Of a stretch of 64,000 nt of DNA, positions 54,096 to 64,000 are shown in pieces. The stretch is from Trachythela sp. YZ-2020 (Eukaryota > Cnidaria > Anthozoa > Malacalcyonacea > Clavulariidae). Location: positions 1 through 64,000 of the forward strand of contig JADLSH010000280.1 in assembly GCA_016169945.1 (NCBI GenBank). Direction: 5' to 3'. The notes beneath the pieces were generated by a model. The model was not told the origin of the DNA, searched no databases, and saw only the letters and a program-made list of their open reading frames with translations. Every line of letters starts with the position of its first letter. Position 1 is the stretch's first letter. The position numbers and the translations under genes are program-made.

Positions 54096-54337
54096 GATGA
54101 TGTATTATATGTTATTGGTCGCGTGCCTACACGGTCTCAAGCTTACAGAACTTGCAGAACAATTTAACTCAAACACACTGAGAAAGTATTGCACTGTCCA
54201 AACACACAAATGATGAACGCGCAAACAAATAAGACAGGGAAAACGAGCTCATACCCTGCAATAACACTCTGAGCTGTGCCATTAGTTTGGACAAGTCAAC
54301 GTCTCGGATCGTCACTCAGAGCACCATCACTTTGTCA

Positions 54338-55080
54338 TCACTCGTCGTCGCTCTCAGCCTCCTCGTCCGGATCTTTCAGGAGAGGGCTAATGTCGATAGG
54401 CTGGCTCGCGGCCTCCCTCAGCTGCTGGCGACGCCTCTGCTTGGTGATTTCGTTCTTGATGATGCTGGAGATCACTGGGTCGCTGGTGACCAGCAGGTAG
54501 TGGTACTGGTCGGTCAGGGTTTTGACACGTGACGTTTTCCTCGCATGATGTTCGCGGTACTCACTGGTGTTCTTGTTGCGGACTTCCTGCGCTTCCTCGC
54601 TGTATGCGCCCACCGGCATCTCCAGCGTCGCGATGACGGCCGCGCCATGTGCCAGGATCTTGTGGAGAGTCGCAGGCATGTAGGACCAGTAGTAGTTCTC
54701 CTGGTAGAGCCGCACCGTCTCCAGGGCGTACTGGTGGTACTTCTTGATGTCGATGTCGGCAGAGGTGGAGAACAGGGCTGACAGGATGACGGCGAATCTG
54801 TACACCAGCTCCCGGTCCACCCCCGTCACCCGGCTCAGCGGGACGACGTCCTTGAAGGCGCGGCGAGCGGTGTTGCCGTCGTTGGTTGTGCCGCTGCCGC
54901 CCGCCTTCGGCATGTCCACCACCAGGTTCATCTAGTCTCGGAACCGCTGCTTCACCACCTCCTTCTTCTTGTTGGGACTCCCTCCGAGTCGTATTGTTAG
55001 CTGTGGTGGGCCGATCTCCCGCCGTGGGCCACAGGCACGCACGCGTTCCGACAGCGCGCTGTCGTAACGCGTGCCGCGCC
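54338..55080 (-). pseudogene. Conserved transposon-associated protein, broken by an in-frame stop
   Basis: The minus-strand frame from an ATG at 54929-54931 gives 197 residues: VVDMPKAGGSGTTNDGNTAR, then VDRELVYRFAVILSALFS, YYWSYMPATLHKILAHGA, SEEAQEVRNKN, REHHARKTSR and SDPVISSI, ending in an acidic tail. I recall proteins with these motifs as multi-copy families in invertebrate genomes, probably transposon-derived, but cannot name the family. The same frame continues upstream as PPQLTIRLGGSPNKKKEVV and KQRFRD, then a TAG (54932-54934) sits directly before the ATG, where related proteins read through, so the coding region looks nonsense-mutated. Upstream readable sequence extends to about 55080. 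GC-rich codons contrast with the AT-rich flanks. Alternatively the ATG is a real start of a shortened protein. Confidence 0.6.
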
Positions 55081-55551
55081 GGTCGGCGGGGCGGCAGTCG
55101 GCAGCCGGCGCGGCCCGGCATCATTCCACTAAAACCGCCATAATTTCGGTTTGCGCACTGATGCGGAGCTAATTTTTTCGCAGGCGTGTCGAGAACACTT
55201 TCACGTTACTGAGGGAACCTTCCGCTAGTGGGGACTGGTGGTGGACATTTTTGTAGAATACAAGAAGCGTCATACTGCATGTGAAAATTTGAGACTGAAA
55301 ATCTCCTTTATAAATGGCAAATTGATTTCCTTTGAAATGCATGGATAAGAAAACCATTGGTGCTACACACGTAACCGATATATCTGCAGAATCAGCATGA
55401 CGTGAGGAAGGTTCCTGTAGACTTTCATCCATATCGGACAGCTATAATTTTCAAATTCATTGTGAAAGCGTGAAGTTTGTTAAGAAGGGAATGATATTTG
55501 TATTTAGTGGCCTCGATTTTCTGCATATGTGGCGCTCTTGTGACAAACCGC

Positions 55552-55963
55552 TTTCGCGATAACCGGCCACATCAGGCGTCGCACGAAAAAACTAAAAACA
55601 TATTCGGAATCAGCGCGTCATGGAGTGTCCTAGGCTGCCCCCCAAAAAAAAGTAAAAAAGAAACACCCCACCCAATTTTTTTACACGGCCGTTGATCTGC
55701 GCATGCGCATCAACCTACTTGCACCTAATTTTCCGATTTTACGTTTTCCAGGCGCCACACGGCCCGCTACGAGAGGGTAGCCCCGCAGGGTAGGTCAGGT
55801 TAGGTTAGGTATATATTATATATATAACCTAACCTAACCTAACCTAACCTACCCTGCGGGGCTACCCTCACGTAGCGGGCCGTAGGGCGCCCGGAAAACG
55901 TCAAAAACGGCAATCACGTTTTGGGCCCTGTGACGCCCGGGCAACGCCGGGTAGCACTGCTAG
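55552..55963 (+). mobile_element. Helitron-like element, short copy with TTAGG hairpin
   Basis: It starts TTCGCGATAACCGGCC and contains AAAACATATTCGGAATCAGC as at 29118-29180. Mirror arms GCCCGCTACG...AGGGTAGCCCCGCAGGGTAG flank TTAGG/CCTAA pentamers around TATATAT (about 55796-55856). It ends with the hairpin CCCGGGCAACGCCGGG, 8 nt, then CTAG/T (55960-55964), a typical Helitron 3' end. Confidence 0.75.
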
Positions 55964-56446
55964 TACTTTTATATAAAGTGAAATAACATGCAACAAACAT
56001 CAGCTAAGGTGTTTTTCCAGATGCCAACATACGTGGTACATCCCAGAGATTGTAATGACATACATATATTACGGTATTCTCATTACAACCATCAATTGGT
56101 CTCATTTCAAATCATGCGTGATTTTTTGCCGCAGCGGCGCCATGTAGCGACATGCAGAGCGACTCGACTTCCAGCATCTGTGTAGCCGCCATGATTCCAG
56201 TAAGATATATTTACCAAGCGGTTTCAAATGCTCCAAGTATCCCTCTTTGAGAAAATAATGGGTTTTGGTTGTTTCCGTTAAGTCAAAAAGTTTAGGTTTT
56301 GGCCAGTTTTGACCGCCATTTGCATCACTGTGCAAATGGGAGTTCACAGAGGAGGTAGGGGAACGTTTCGGGGGAACGGTAATCCTGTGAGGCTCCTTTG
56401 GTGCGCAGTAGGCTGTATTGTGGACACAGTTTTTTCCGCCGATCAC

Positions 56447-57053
56447 GGCGAACCTATGATTTTATCATGCTCTGAACATGTGGAAACAAGATGACAACTT
56501 CCATTTGCCTTAAATTTTAATCCCCATCCTGCACCGAGCGAGAGAAGTTTAACACTATTTTCCCATTGGTGACGTCACTATTTTGACCAAAAACTCATGA
56601 AGGGCATTTATAATTATATATTTGTGCTATTGACACCGGTTTAGGGGTAATCTGGGCCGTGGAATTCGCCTGTGCAAGTTTCAGTGCGATTGAGCGAATA
56701 GCTCAAAAGTTATAGCACCATACATTTCTGGAATTTGGACAGCTTTCCTTTGCTTTATGTGGAAATCATGAAAATCGATGGTGCTATAACTTTTGAACTA
56801 TTCGCTCAATCGCGATGAAACTTGCATAGGTGAATTACACGGCCCAGATTACCCCAAAACCGGTGTCAATAGCACAAATATATAATTATAAATGCCCTTC
56901 ATGGGTATATGGTCACAAATAGTGACGTCACCAATGGGACAATAGTGTTAAACTTCTCTCGCTCGGTGCAGGATGGGGATTCAAATTTACGGCAAATTGA
57001 TATTGGCATCTTGTTTCCACATGTCCAGAGCATGATAAAATCATAGGTTCGCC
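56447..57053. mobile_element. 607-bp long inverted repeat element
   Basis: GGCGAACCTATGATTTTATC at the left mirrors GATAAAATCATAGGTTCGCC at the right. Inside, TTGGTGACGTCACTATTT, GACACCGGTTTAGGGGTAAT and GATTGAGCGAATAGCTCAAA are mirrored around a centre near 56750. Non-coding. Confidence 0.85.
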
Positions 57054-57546
57054 TTGCACTGCTTTGGATGATACACCCTAGTGCGCAGTATTCCCGTGGC
57101 GGAAAAGTGCGCCCACACGGCCTTCGAGGAAGGGGGGTGCACTCACAATAGACTTTGGAGTGGAGTATCAATAGGGATCGGGAAATTTTGCCTTCGAGGG
57201 GGTGCACTCGCAATAGACTTCGGACTGCAACCGCTCCCCTACCTGCTTTTTTACAATTCCACCCCTGCCCCAGATGGTACTCAGATGCGGATCCATAGGG
57301 TGCTGTCCATACTGTTCTTGCCATGGCTTGAAGAAATGGACATTCGGTCCCACCAATCACTCCGAAAGGCAATTAATTTGTTTTCATGCTGCTTGTATGT
57401 ACACTCAAATTTTGAGTATCGTGACGAAGAGAGTCCAGGCGACATACATTCTTGGCGTGTCAGACGTGAGAAGGTGATCAGCTGGACTGATAACAGGCAA
57501 CTGTAAGAACCGACAAAAATAGTCGTCGTACAATAGTCACAATCCC

Positions 57547-57579
57547 GTATTTACCGATGCCAGTTTAACCGGATGGCGT
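57547..57579 (+). pseudogene. Possible retroelement RNase H remnant
   Basis: The short stretch reads VFTDASLTGWR before a stop. DASLTGWG-type text is typical of RNase H domains in DIRS-like and some LTR retroelements, including a catalytic Asp. Nothing else of such an element is readable nearby. Confidence 0.3.
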
Positions 57580-57699
57580 GGAAGGTAAACTTCAGGGAAA
57601 CCGTGGCCCACTTCTGCGGAACACTTTGGGGCTTTCAGCTGACTCACCGCAGCACCAAAATACTTGTCAACAAAAACTATTACCCAGTCGTGTCTGTGG

Positions 57700-57750
57700 C
57701 GCAAATAATCCTTTCCTGGGTTGACGCGCCCTAAAGCCCCAATAACAACA
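57700..57750 (-). repeat. SINE-like dispersed segment, inverted copy
   Basis: CCTGGGTTGACGCGCCCTAA then AGCCCCAATAACAACAACC is the reverse complement of 6240-6290. Confidence 0.55.
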
Positions 57751-57909
57751 ACCAGTCGTGTCTGTCATTCGCCAGAGGTGGCACCCGATGAGATCACCGA
57801 TCGCCAATCGCGCCAAACGGCGACAGGCGGTGTCACTTGACGCCGGGCCCACCGACCTTTTACAGACAGTGGTTGCCAAGCACTGCCTTAAGCTCGGTTC
57901 TGACCTGCT

Positions 57910-58210
57910 CAGGCCATCAGGAAAACAGGGCGGATTGCCGGAGAGCGGACGCCGGAACGCTCCGAGAACAAAGGACTTGACCCTCCGTTGGGAGCGGAGA
58001 GTGGAGACCGGAGACCGGAGCGATCCGGACCCAGTTGGAACCGGGAGGCTCGCCGTCCGGCTTCCGACGTCCGAACCTGGCTGTCCGGGGCGGCCGGCGG
58101 CTCTCCGCCCGTACGGCCAAAAGATAAACCAAGTTTATCTTTTCACGTCCGGCCCGGTCCGGCCGACCGTCCGACGCCAGTCCGGCGACACGTCGGCCAT
58201 CTTGGACTGT
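57910..58210. repeat. CCGGA/CGGAC-rich GC block with hairpin
   Basis: GAGACCGGAGACCGGAGCG, GTCCGGCTTCCGACGTCCG and GTCCGGCCGACCGTCCGACG recur. A perfect hairpin AAAAGATAAAC/GTTTATCTTTT lies at about 58119-58143. Similar CCGGAGACCGGACGCCGG text occurs at about 62450-62560. Probably a MITE core; the ends are not resolved. Confidence 0.5.
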
Positions 58211-59730
58211 GTTTGAGGCAATGGAGAGGCAGTATACGTGTGGAAACAGGCAATATGCTTCAGCTCCTGAGCCTAGTAGGCATTGTAATGCAATAATGGC
58301 ATACATACAGGGCCTGGTCAGGTGTAGCTAGTTGGTTATTTGGGCTTTGGTGTGCGGTTATGTCGTTATTTTCAGCTCATCAGGAATCTAACATTACTTA
58401 CGCTCGATATACCCACCATCACGGGCGTTGAAAGCGGGATCACTGAAAACCAAAATGAGTCCCTTTGGGATCAAAGGGGTTTTGGTCTAAAACAACACCC
58501 TCAAAAGGGGTGATATCGGGGGTGATAAATGCTGCCATTCCCCCAATAGTCTCCTAATATCCCTGTATGATACCCGCAAGATTCCCACCCTGAATATTCC
58601 CTATTCCCATATGATGCCTCATATATTCCCCTCATATTCCTCATATATTCCCTCCAGATTCCTCATTGATGCCACTAAAATCCCCCGGGGTGGTAATTAC
58701 TTGTGTGGCATAAAAGGTTCATCTTGCACTATTTTTCTCCTCTCGTACTATTTCACTGACTATTGTGATTTTTTTGTACCTTTGTGATATCAGAAAATGT
58801 TACGTATTTCCGGGGACGTTCATACTATTGTAGGCTGTTATGTGGTGGAAAAGGTTCATCTTGTGCTATATTTTAGTGAATTAGTACTATATACGGTTTA
58901 TTCTGTTGTCGGCTAGTATAACTAAACGAACTTTGGGATCAGATCTCACAACAAAATTTGGAAAAATCTCCTAGATTTAAGAAAATCAATCGACAAATGT
59001 CAAAAAGGATACAGGATCCCAGAAAATCCATTGATAAAAAGGCAGAAATGATCCAGGGATGTGATCCCAGATCCTTTTTGGGATATTGGCACATGTCTGG
59101 TACCTACGTCCTCAATATTGTTGATTAATGACTTCCAACTAGAATAATACACATCATAGGAGACTCAGGTTATTTAAAAGACAGCTAAATAAATAATAAA
59201 CGACATGACTTACCTTATCCAGCGCGCTGTGGATTATGTGTCCGACAATTCAAAATGGCGCCCGACTGATTCCCTAAGAAGGAATTTTGTGGGTCTCATT
59301 GGGTTCTCTTAAGGTGATAGTAACGGTATGTTCAGAGGATCATGGAAATGGTACTTTTAGAAGAATTTCAAAGGAATCAATAGTATACCCGGGTATAATC
59401 AATTATGCCTGTATTATGCCTGCATTATGCCTGCAGTATACCTCCAAACTGTAGATGGGAGAATTTTACCAGAATAAAAGCAGCCTCAAAGAAGCATATC
59501 ATGGGAATCACCAGCATAACTGAGGAATCATTTTGGTTTTCAGTGATGGGGCAGGCACTTCCCACACCAGTTAAAATTAACATGACGCCTCTGGCAGTGT
59601 ATAGAAAGAATGGGCCCAAACGTTTGTCCACCCCCACCCAAAAATCCGTGGCGACGCCCTTGCCCACCACTCACCTTTCTAAACCAGCAACTCCCACAAT
59701 GGCACACGCACTGGCACATTGCTATGAGTG
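58211..59730. other. No gene recognised
   Basis: AT-rich; weak tandem phrases TCATATATTCCC (about 58610-58660) and TTATGCCTGYAT (about 59403-59430). No motif-bearing frames. Confidence 0.4.
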
Positions 59731-59734
59731 CCAG

Positions 59735-60110
59735 ACTTGTAATCGATTCAAATTTTTCAATCGATTCATTCACAACTTGGCACCTAACTAATCGACTCAG
59801 TCACAATTCAGTCATGGTGACTCGATAAAGTTATCGACTCAGTCACAATTCAGTCATGGTGACTCGATAAAGTTATCGACTCAGTCACAATCAGTCATGG
59901 TGCCTCGACAAAGTTATCGACTCAGTCGCTTCTTTTCCTGGAAGTTATCGACTCAGTCACTAATCAGTCATGGTGACTCGATAAAGTTATCGACTCAGTC
60001 ACTATTCAGTCATGGTGACTCGATAAAGTTATCGACTCAGTCAGGAATCGACTCAGTCATGGCTGAAATGAGTCAATTCAATCAAGTCTGACTGAGTCGA
60101 TTCGGAGTGG
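59735..60110 (+). repeat. 42-bp minisatellite with inverted SINE/MITE-like ends, copy 1
   Basis: Unit GACTCAGTCACAATTCAGTC plus ATGGTGACTCGATAAAGTTA and TC, with about six copies and variants. It is preceded by CCAGACTTGTAATCGATTC and AACTTGGCACCTAACTAATC and ends TCTGACTGAGTCGATTC. A second copy lies at 61883-62216. Confidence 0.85.
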
Positions 60111-60587
60111 GGGGGGGGGGGTGCACTCATGTCTTCATGGGGCGGATATATCCATGGATATCCATTCACAAATGGATAATTACGGATACGCATTGACATG
60201 AATGGAAATTGCGGATAGATATGGCGACGGATTGACATTAAAAAACTGTCGCAAAATGTGAATAAAAAGTTATGAAATTAACTGAAAATCACAATTTTGG
60301 CCACAGCGTATTCACATCTTGAATGCTAAAATTTTATGGAATTCAGCTCCAGTAATAAATTAAGCCTATTTTGGCCACTTTCATTATCAAGATGTCATTG
60401 GATAAATTAAGAAATGTTGTTTCGGCAATTCTTTACCTCCCAATGTAGGTACCTACCTAATGTACTTTTAGTCCAGAGCAGTGTTCAGGGACTTTGTGGA
60501 CGGTGTGTATGATGTGGATGACCAATCAACATGGAGCATTTAGAAGCAACACAGGATGGCCAGGCAGACTTGTGCATTTTAAAAATG

Positions 60588-60830
60588 TGGGTAATCGATT
60601 ACGGCTTGATTACTTGGGTCTGTCATTGATTACGATTACGATTACACAGAGCAGTTTGAAGATACCAATGATTATGATTCCGATTACGGCAACTCAATAA
60701 ATATAGGCATCGATTATGATTCCGATTACGGAGACTTTATAAATATAAGCATTGATTACGATTACAATTACTTCACTCGTGCACTAATTTTGTAATCGAT
60801 TACTGCGGTAATCGATTACCTACCTACCAA
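60588..60830. repeat. GATTAC-rich element with GTAATCGATTAC ends
   Basis: It starts GGGTAATCGATTACGG and ends GCGGTAATCGATTACC. GATTAC or GATTAT occurs about fifteen times inside, and a block TCGATTATGATTCCGATTAC is duplicated. A small inverted-repeat element is likely. Confidence 0.65.
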
Positions 60831-61444
60831 ATTGGAAAAAATCCACATACTATGCTGGACACCTTTGCCTTGGTGACTCCAATTCACCAAAATTTAGCAA
60901 AATTGTGATTAAATAGGTATGGGTAGGTTCGTGCCTAATTTTAGGCACCAAATAGGTAATTTCCTCCCCCAAACAGCACCACCAATATTTTGCACCACCT
61001 AATAGGATCATCACCATAACAAAATAATTGCAAAACTGGCTGGTGCTCTGATCTCACCCCACTGGTGCCACCACCAGCCTAAGGACCACCCTTCTTCGCT
61101 ACAGCACTTGGTGAGGCCATTGGCTCTATCATTTCATGGGCCAAAAATAAACACAACCGAGAAATTGGGGTTTAACACAAAAATATAATTCGTGGTGATA
61201 TAAAATAGTCCTTGCGATCAAATACTCACCAATAAATGATGGAGTTTACGTCATGACATTTAAACCAATCAGGATGCAGCGTTCGGTCTACTGGGGTCGT
61301 GATTCGTTAAATATCAATGACGTCACATATATTATTACATACAAATAAAATCTTGTCGCGGCCAGAATGTCACAAAAGTGCAAGGTACATCGACAATAAT
61401 ATCAAATGGTAAGAGCCAAGGACGCAGACACACACAGTCAGAGG

Positions 61445-61528
61445 GCGCCGGTAGCTCAGTGGTCCTAACACAATACATGAGCGACTGGGAAACCAGAGGT
61501 ACGGGGTTCGAATCCTCGCGGTGCCCAC
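61445..61528 (+). repeat. tRNA-like SINE head
   Basis: GGCGCCGGTAGCTCAGTGGT and GGGGTTCGAATCCTCG, then CGGTGCCC, give a near-matching acceptor stem and strong A/B boxes. The D-loop and anticodon region (ACTGGGAAACCAG) cannot form a standard anticodon arm, so a tRNA-derived SINE or tRNA pseudogene is the better call. Confidence 0.55.
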
Positions 61529-61739
61529 CCCTCCCTGCCAGGGTGAGAGGCAGGCGACGCCGTATAGTCTCCACGGCTGGTTGCGTCGTAAAACCACAAA
61601 ACGGTCATGCCTTAGGTTGAGGTGCTCAGTTATTGTTCTTCCCAATCTTTTCTACCAGCTGCACCTGCCTGCTTTTAAGTGCCAAAATGGTGGATACCTA
61701 CCTACCTGTTGTTTTAGGGTTATAGGTAATCTGCCACTC

Positions 61740-61792
61740 TGCTACCTAGGTAGGTAGGGTAGGTAGGTACCTAACTAGGTAGCAGAGTTAAA
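61740..61792. repeat. GGTAGGTACCTA palindromic simple repeat
   Basis: CTGCTACCTAGGTAGGTAGG and GGTACCTAACTAGGTAGCAG are near mirror images around GGGTAGG. GTAGGTAC words are scattered through the window. Confidence 0.6.
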
Positions 61793-61882
61793 GGAACAGA
61801 TCTCACCATATTTCATATCAAAATATGTCTCTCCTTCATACATTGCCCACCGGGGGGGGGGTTCACTCCAACATTTTTCATT

Positions 61883-62216
61883 TCGTTGTAACCGATTCAA
61901 TTTTTTTAATCGATTCAGTCACAGCTTGGCACCTAACTAATCGACTCAGTCACAATTCAGTCATGGTGACTCGATAAAGTTATCGACTCAGTCACAATCA
62001 GTCATGGTGACTCGATAAAGTTATCGACTCAGTCACTTATTTTGCTGGAAGTTATCGACTCAGTCACAATTCAGTCATGGTGACTCGATAAAGTTATCGA
62101 CTCAGTCACAATCAGTCATGGTGACTCGATAAAGTTATCGACTCAGTCAGGAATTGACTCAGTCATGGCTGAAATGAGTCGATTCAATCAAGTCTGACTG
62201 AGTCGATTACAAGTCT
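61883..62216 (+). repeat. 42-bp minisatellite, copy 2
   Basis: Same unit and flanks as 59735-60110 (GGCACCTAACTAATCGACTC at the start, AAGTCTGACTGAGTCGATTA at the end). Here the right end is complete (GTCGATTACAAGTCTGGC), mirroring GCCAGACTTGTAATCGA at the left of copy 1, which defines the inverted ends. Confidence 0.85.
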
Positions 62217-62603
62217 GGCTATAGCTAACCACGGTTCTGGCACTCCCGTCACGACACTGCTGCACAGTCCCACCACAGATGCCAACTGACGGGCCTGCCA
62301 GTTGCCACTATCAGGTGTTCTAGGGTGGCCGGCCACGCGGTGGGTCTTTTGTGATTGGACGACGCGCGACATTCCAATCATCCCCCGCCCGCGCCCAACC
62401 CCGCCGCAGGGCCGGTTACCCTTCCTATATGGTCGCCTGGCTGGCCGGAGACCGGACGCCGGCCAGCCCAGCGGCTGACGGGCGGACGAGTTCAACTTCT
62501 GGCGGACGACCGGAGAGACTCTACGGCCTGACGGCCTGACGGGCGGAGAGCGGACGGGCGGAATATGTGAGAACCGAGCTTTCCCCGGTCAGGGGCATAG
62601 AGT

Positions 62604-62692
62604 GAGCGCCCGGTATGGGGCTCGAACCCACCGCGCCACCAGTGGGTGTTCCGAAGTCGAGGGCTCTACCAACTGAGCTATCCGGCGGACAA
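62604..62692 (-). repeat. tRNA-like SINE head or tRNA pseudogene (TCG-like)
   Basis: On the minus strand GCCGGATAGCTCAGTTGGTA is followed by GAGCCCTCGACTTCGGAACA and GGTGGGTTCGAGCCCC. A and B boxes are strong, but the anticodon stem does not close and an extra ACTGGTGGCGC segment is present. Confidence 0.55.
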
Positions 62693-62768
62693 AAAGCAGT
62701 TAAAGGTAGAGTGCCACTTAAATGGTAAAATTTGGGATGCGTTAGAGCAGACGTGTCCAATTCAACAC

Positions 62769-63110
62769 TAAAGGTTGAAACACAGCTCTCGCTTGCAAAT
62801 CGCGTCTCGCTCGGAAATCGCGTCTCGCTCGGAAATCGTGTATCGCGTCCTCGCGGCGCCCCGCTCGCAAATCGCGAGGCTTCGGTGCCGAAAAGTTGCA
62901 GTAGAGTGAACTGTTCGGCTTGCGAATCGCTTGCGAGAAATAGGTGTCGCCACGAGAGCTGCGAGTTCCCGCGATATTGGAGCGAGATTCCGCGGCGATT
63001 TCGCAGCGGAACCGCGAGGAGCGAGACGAAATGTGAGCGGAAAATTTTACGTGTTTCAATGGGAGTTGCGAGACGCGATTTGCGAGCGAGAGAGCTGTGT
63101 TTCAACCTTA
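62769..63110. mobile_element. MITE, first unit of a head-to-tail dimer
   Basis: Inverted ends of about 40 bp begin AAGGTTGAAACACAGCTCTC and include GCAAATCGCGTCTCGC, with mirrors at the right ending AGCTGTGTTTCAACCTT. An 18-bp CTCGGAAATCGCGTCTCG unit is duplicated near the left end relative to the second copy. Frames through it are short artefacts. Confidence 0.85.
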
Positions 63111-63430
63111 AGGTTGAAACACAGCTCTCGCTTGCAAATCGCGTCTCGCTCGGAAATCGTGTATCGCGTCCTCGCGGCGCCCCGCTCGCAAATCGCGAGG
63201 CTTCGGTGCCGAAAAGTTGCAGTAGAGTGAACTGTTCGGCTTGCGAATCGCTTGCGAGAAATAGGTGTCGCCACGAGAGCTGCGAGTTCCCGCGATATTG
63301 GAGCGCGAGATTCCGCGGCGATTTCGCAGCGGAACCGCGAGGAGCGAGACGAAATGTGAGCGGAAAATTTTACGTGTGTTTCAATGGGAGTTGCGAGACG
63401 CGATTTGCGAGCGAGAGAGCTGTGTTTCAC
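63111..63430. mobile_element. MITE, second unit of the dimer
   Basis: Starts AAGGTTGAAACACAGCTC directly after the end of the first unit and follows it almost base for base to AGCTGTGTTTCA. The last bases differ because the next repeat (AGTAGCGCAGCCAAGGGG) abuts. Confidence 0.85.
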
Positions 63431-63600
63431 CAGTAGCGCAGCCAAGGGGGGGGCCCATAGGGCCCGGGCCCCCCCCGTCAGGATCCGAAGTGGAGCATAG
63501 CAAACCCGCGCCGAACCATGGTGCACTCGTAATCACTGACTGATCTACAAAGGGTCGAGTGGCCCTCCCCAAAAAGCCATTTGCCTCCCCCCAGCGCTCC
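63431..63600. mobile_element. CAGTAGCGCAGCCAAGG-headed MITE fragment
   Basis: CAGTAGCGCAGCCAAGGGGG resembles the CAGGGGCGTAGCCAGG hAT-type ends followed by G/C runs. No mirror end is seen. Confidence 0.45.
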
Positions 63601-63624
63601 AGGTTCAAAGTGAAAAGTCAATTC

Positions 63625-64000
63625 GGGCCTACTAAAACGGCTGTTTTCGCACTTCAAATCGGTTCCAGAACAGTATTTTTTTTCGACACCCGAAACGTGA
63701 TTACGGGTCCGACGATTTCTGTTCGCGGACCTCAATCTGCTTCAGAATATGGCATTTACTACGTCCGGAACGTGATTTTGTGCCTGAAAACTGCTGTATT
63801 CGGGCGTGAAATCGGCCTGGAATATGATTTTTTATACGTCCGAAACGTGAGTCCTGGTCTAAAAACTGCTGTTTTCGGACTTTTTAATCTGTTCCAGAAC
63901 ATGATTTTTTCCAAGTCATAATCGTAATTTCGGGTCTAAAAACTGCTGTTTTCAGATATGAAACCGGCTCCAGAACACGATTTTATTTTACGTCAGAAAC
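63625..64000 (+). repeat. Degenerate tandem repeat of about 75-80 bp, runs off the window
   Basis: The phrases TCTAAAAACTGCTGTTTTCG, AATCGGTTCCAGAACA and CGTCCGAAACGTGATT recur about five times (start points near 63632, 63715, 63786, 63859, 63937). A related phrase lies near 42835-42895. No coding role seen. Confidence 0.75.

Noticed and set aside
53471..57267. Single 3.8-kb autonomous hAT element encoding the 54338-55080 protein
   Set aside because: The ends CAGGGGTGGAATTG are present, but two left ends exist, the flanking octamers match at only five of eight positions, and the protein has no recognisable hAT transposase motif. Kept as separate features.

Overview
The window looks like nuclear DNA of an arthropod, probably not one of the standard insect models. 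Three things point there: repeated TTAGG/CCTAA pentamers (the arthropod telomere motif), genes with introns, and very dense DNA transposons, LINEs and minisatellites. I cannot name the species. Nearly all long open frames are LINE coding regions or tandem arrays that happen to lack stops. Only a few pieces look like host genes: a BEN-domain gene (exons at 25851-26073 and 27227-27442), a SETMAR-type histone methyltransferase region (about 49830-50857), and perhaps a small 64-codon ORF at 30513-30707. A transposon-associated conserved protein on the minus strand (54338-55080) is broken by a stop.

Layout. 0-3 kb: a 23-bp PstI-rich satellite carrying a 5'-truncated LINE with a reverse transcriptase ORF, then a tandem foldback element. 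4.4-7.7 kb: a possible large terminal-inverted-repeat element holding a 51-bp minisatellite. 8-12 kb: a CR1 LINE fragment split by a hAT-type MITE with a perfect 8-bp target duplication, then a 2.56-kb hAT-type element carrying a roughly 1.9-kb inverted repeat. 13-16.4 kb: a foldback element made of a 17-bp repeat with a 10-bp target duplication, then a TA-flanked element with a GC-rich minisatellite. 17-23.5 kb: nested MITEs of several superfamilies. 23.5-25.5 kb: a second CR1 fragment. 25.8-27.5 kb: the BEN gene. 27.7-30.3 kb: the 23-bp satellite again, a 15-bp minisatellite, and a Helitron-like element with an inverted AGGAGATCT array. 33.1-38 kb: a CR1 element with both ORFs open, inserted in a piggyBac-type MITE. 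38-42 kb: no recognised gene. 42-46 kb: more nested MITEs. 46.5-48.6 kb: a second minisatellite foldback element with a perfect 10-bp target duplication, then another long inverted repeat. 49.8-50.9 kb: the SETMAR-type region. 53.5-57.3 kb: MITE pieces, the broken conserved protein, a second Helitron-like copy and a 0.6-kb inverted repeat. 58-64 kb: 42-bp minisatellites, GATTAC-rich DNA, tRNA-like SINE heads, a head-to-tail MITE dimer and a tandem repeat running off the end.

The main theme is palindromic architecture. Many inverted repeats of 0.1-2 kb occur here, several built of short tandem repeats in mirror-image arrays, and several with TTAGG-like DNA at the centre. Two of the mirror-image arrays have perfect 10-bp target duplications, which suggests a foldback (FB/MULE-like) transposon group. 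All superfamily names rest on termini and target duplications read by eye. No alignment or database search was possible.
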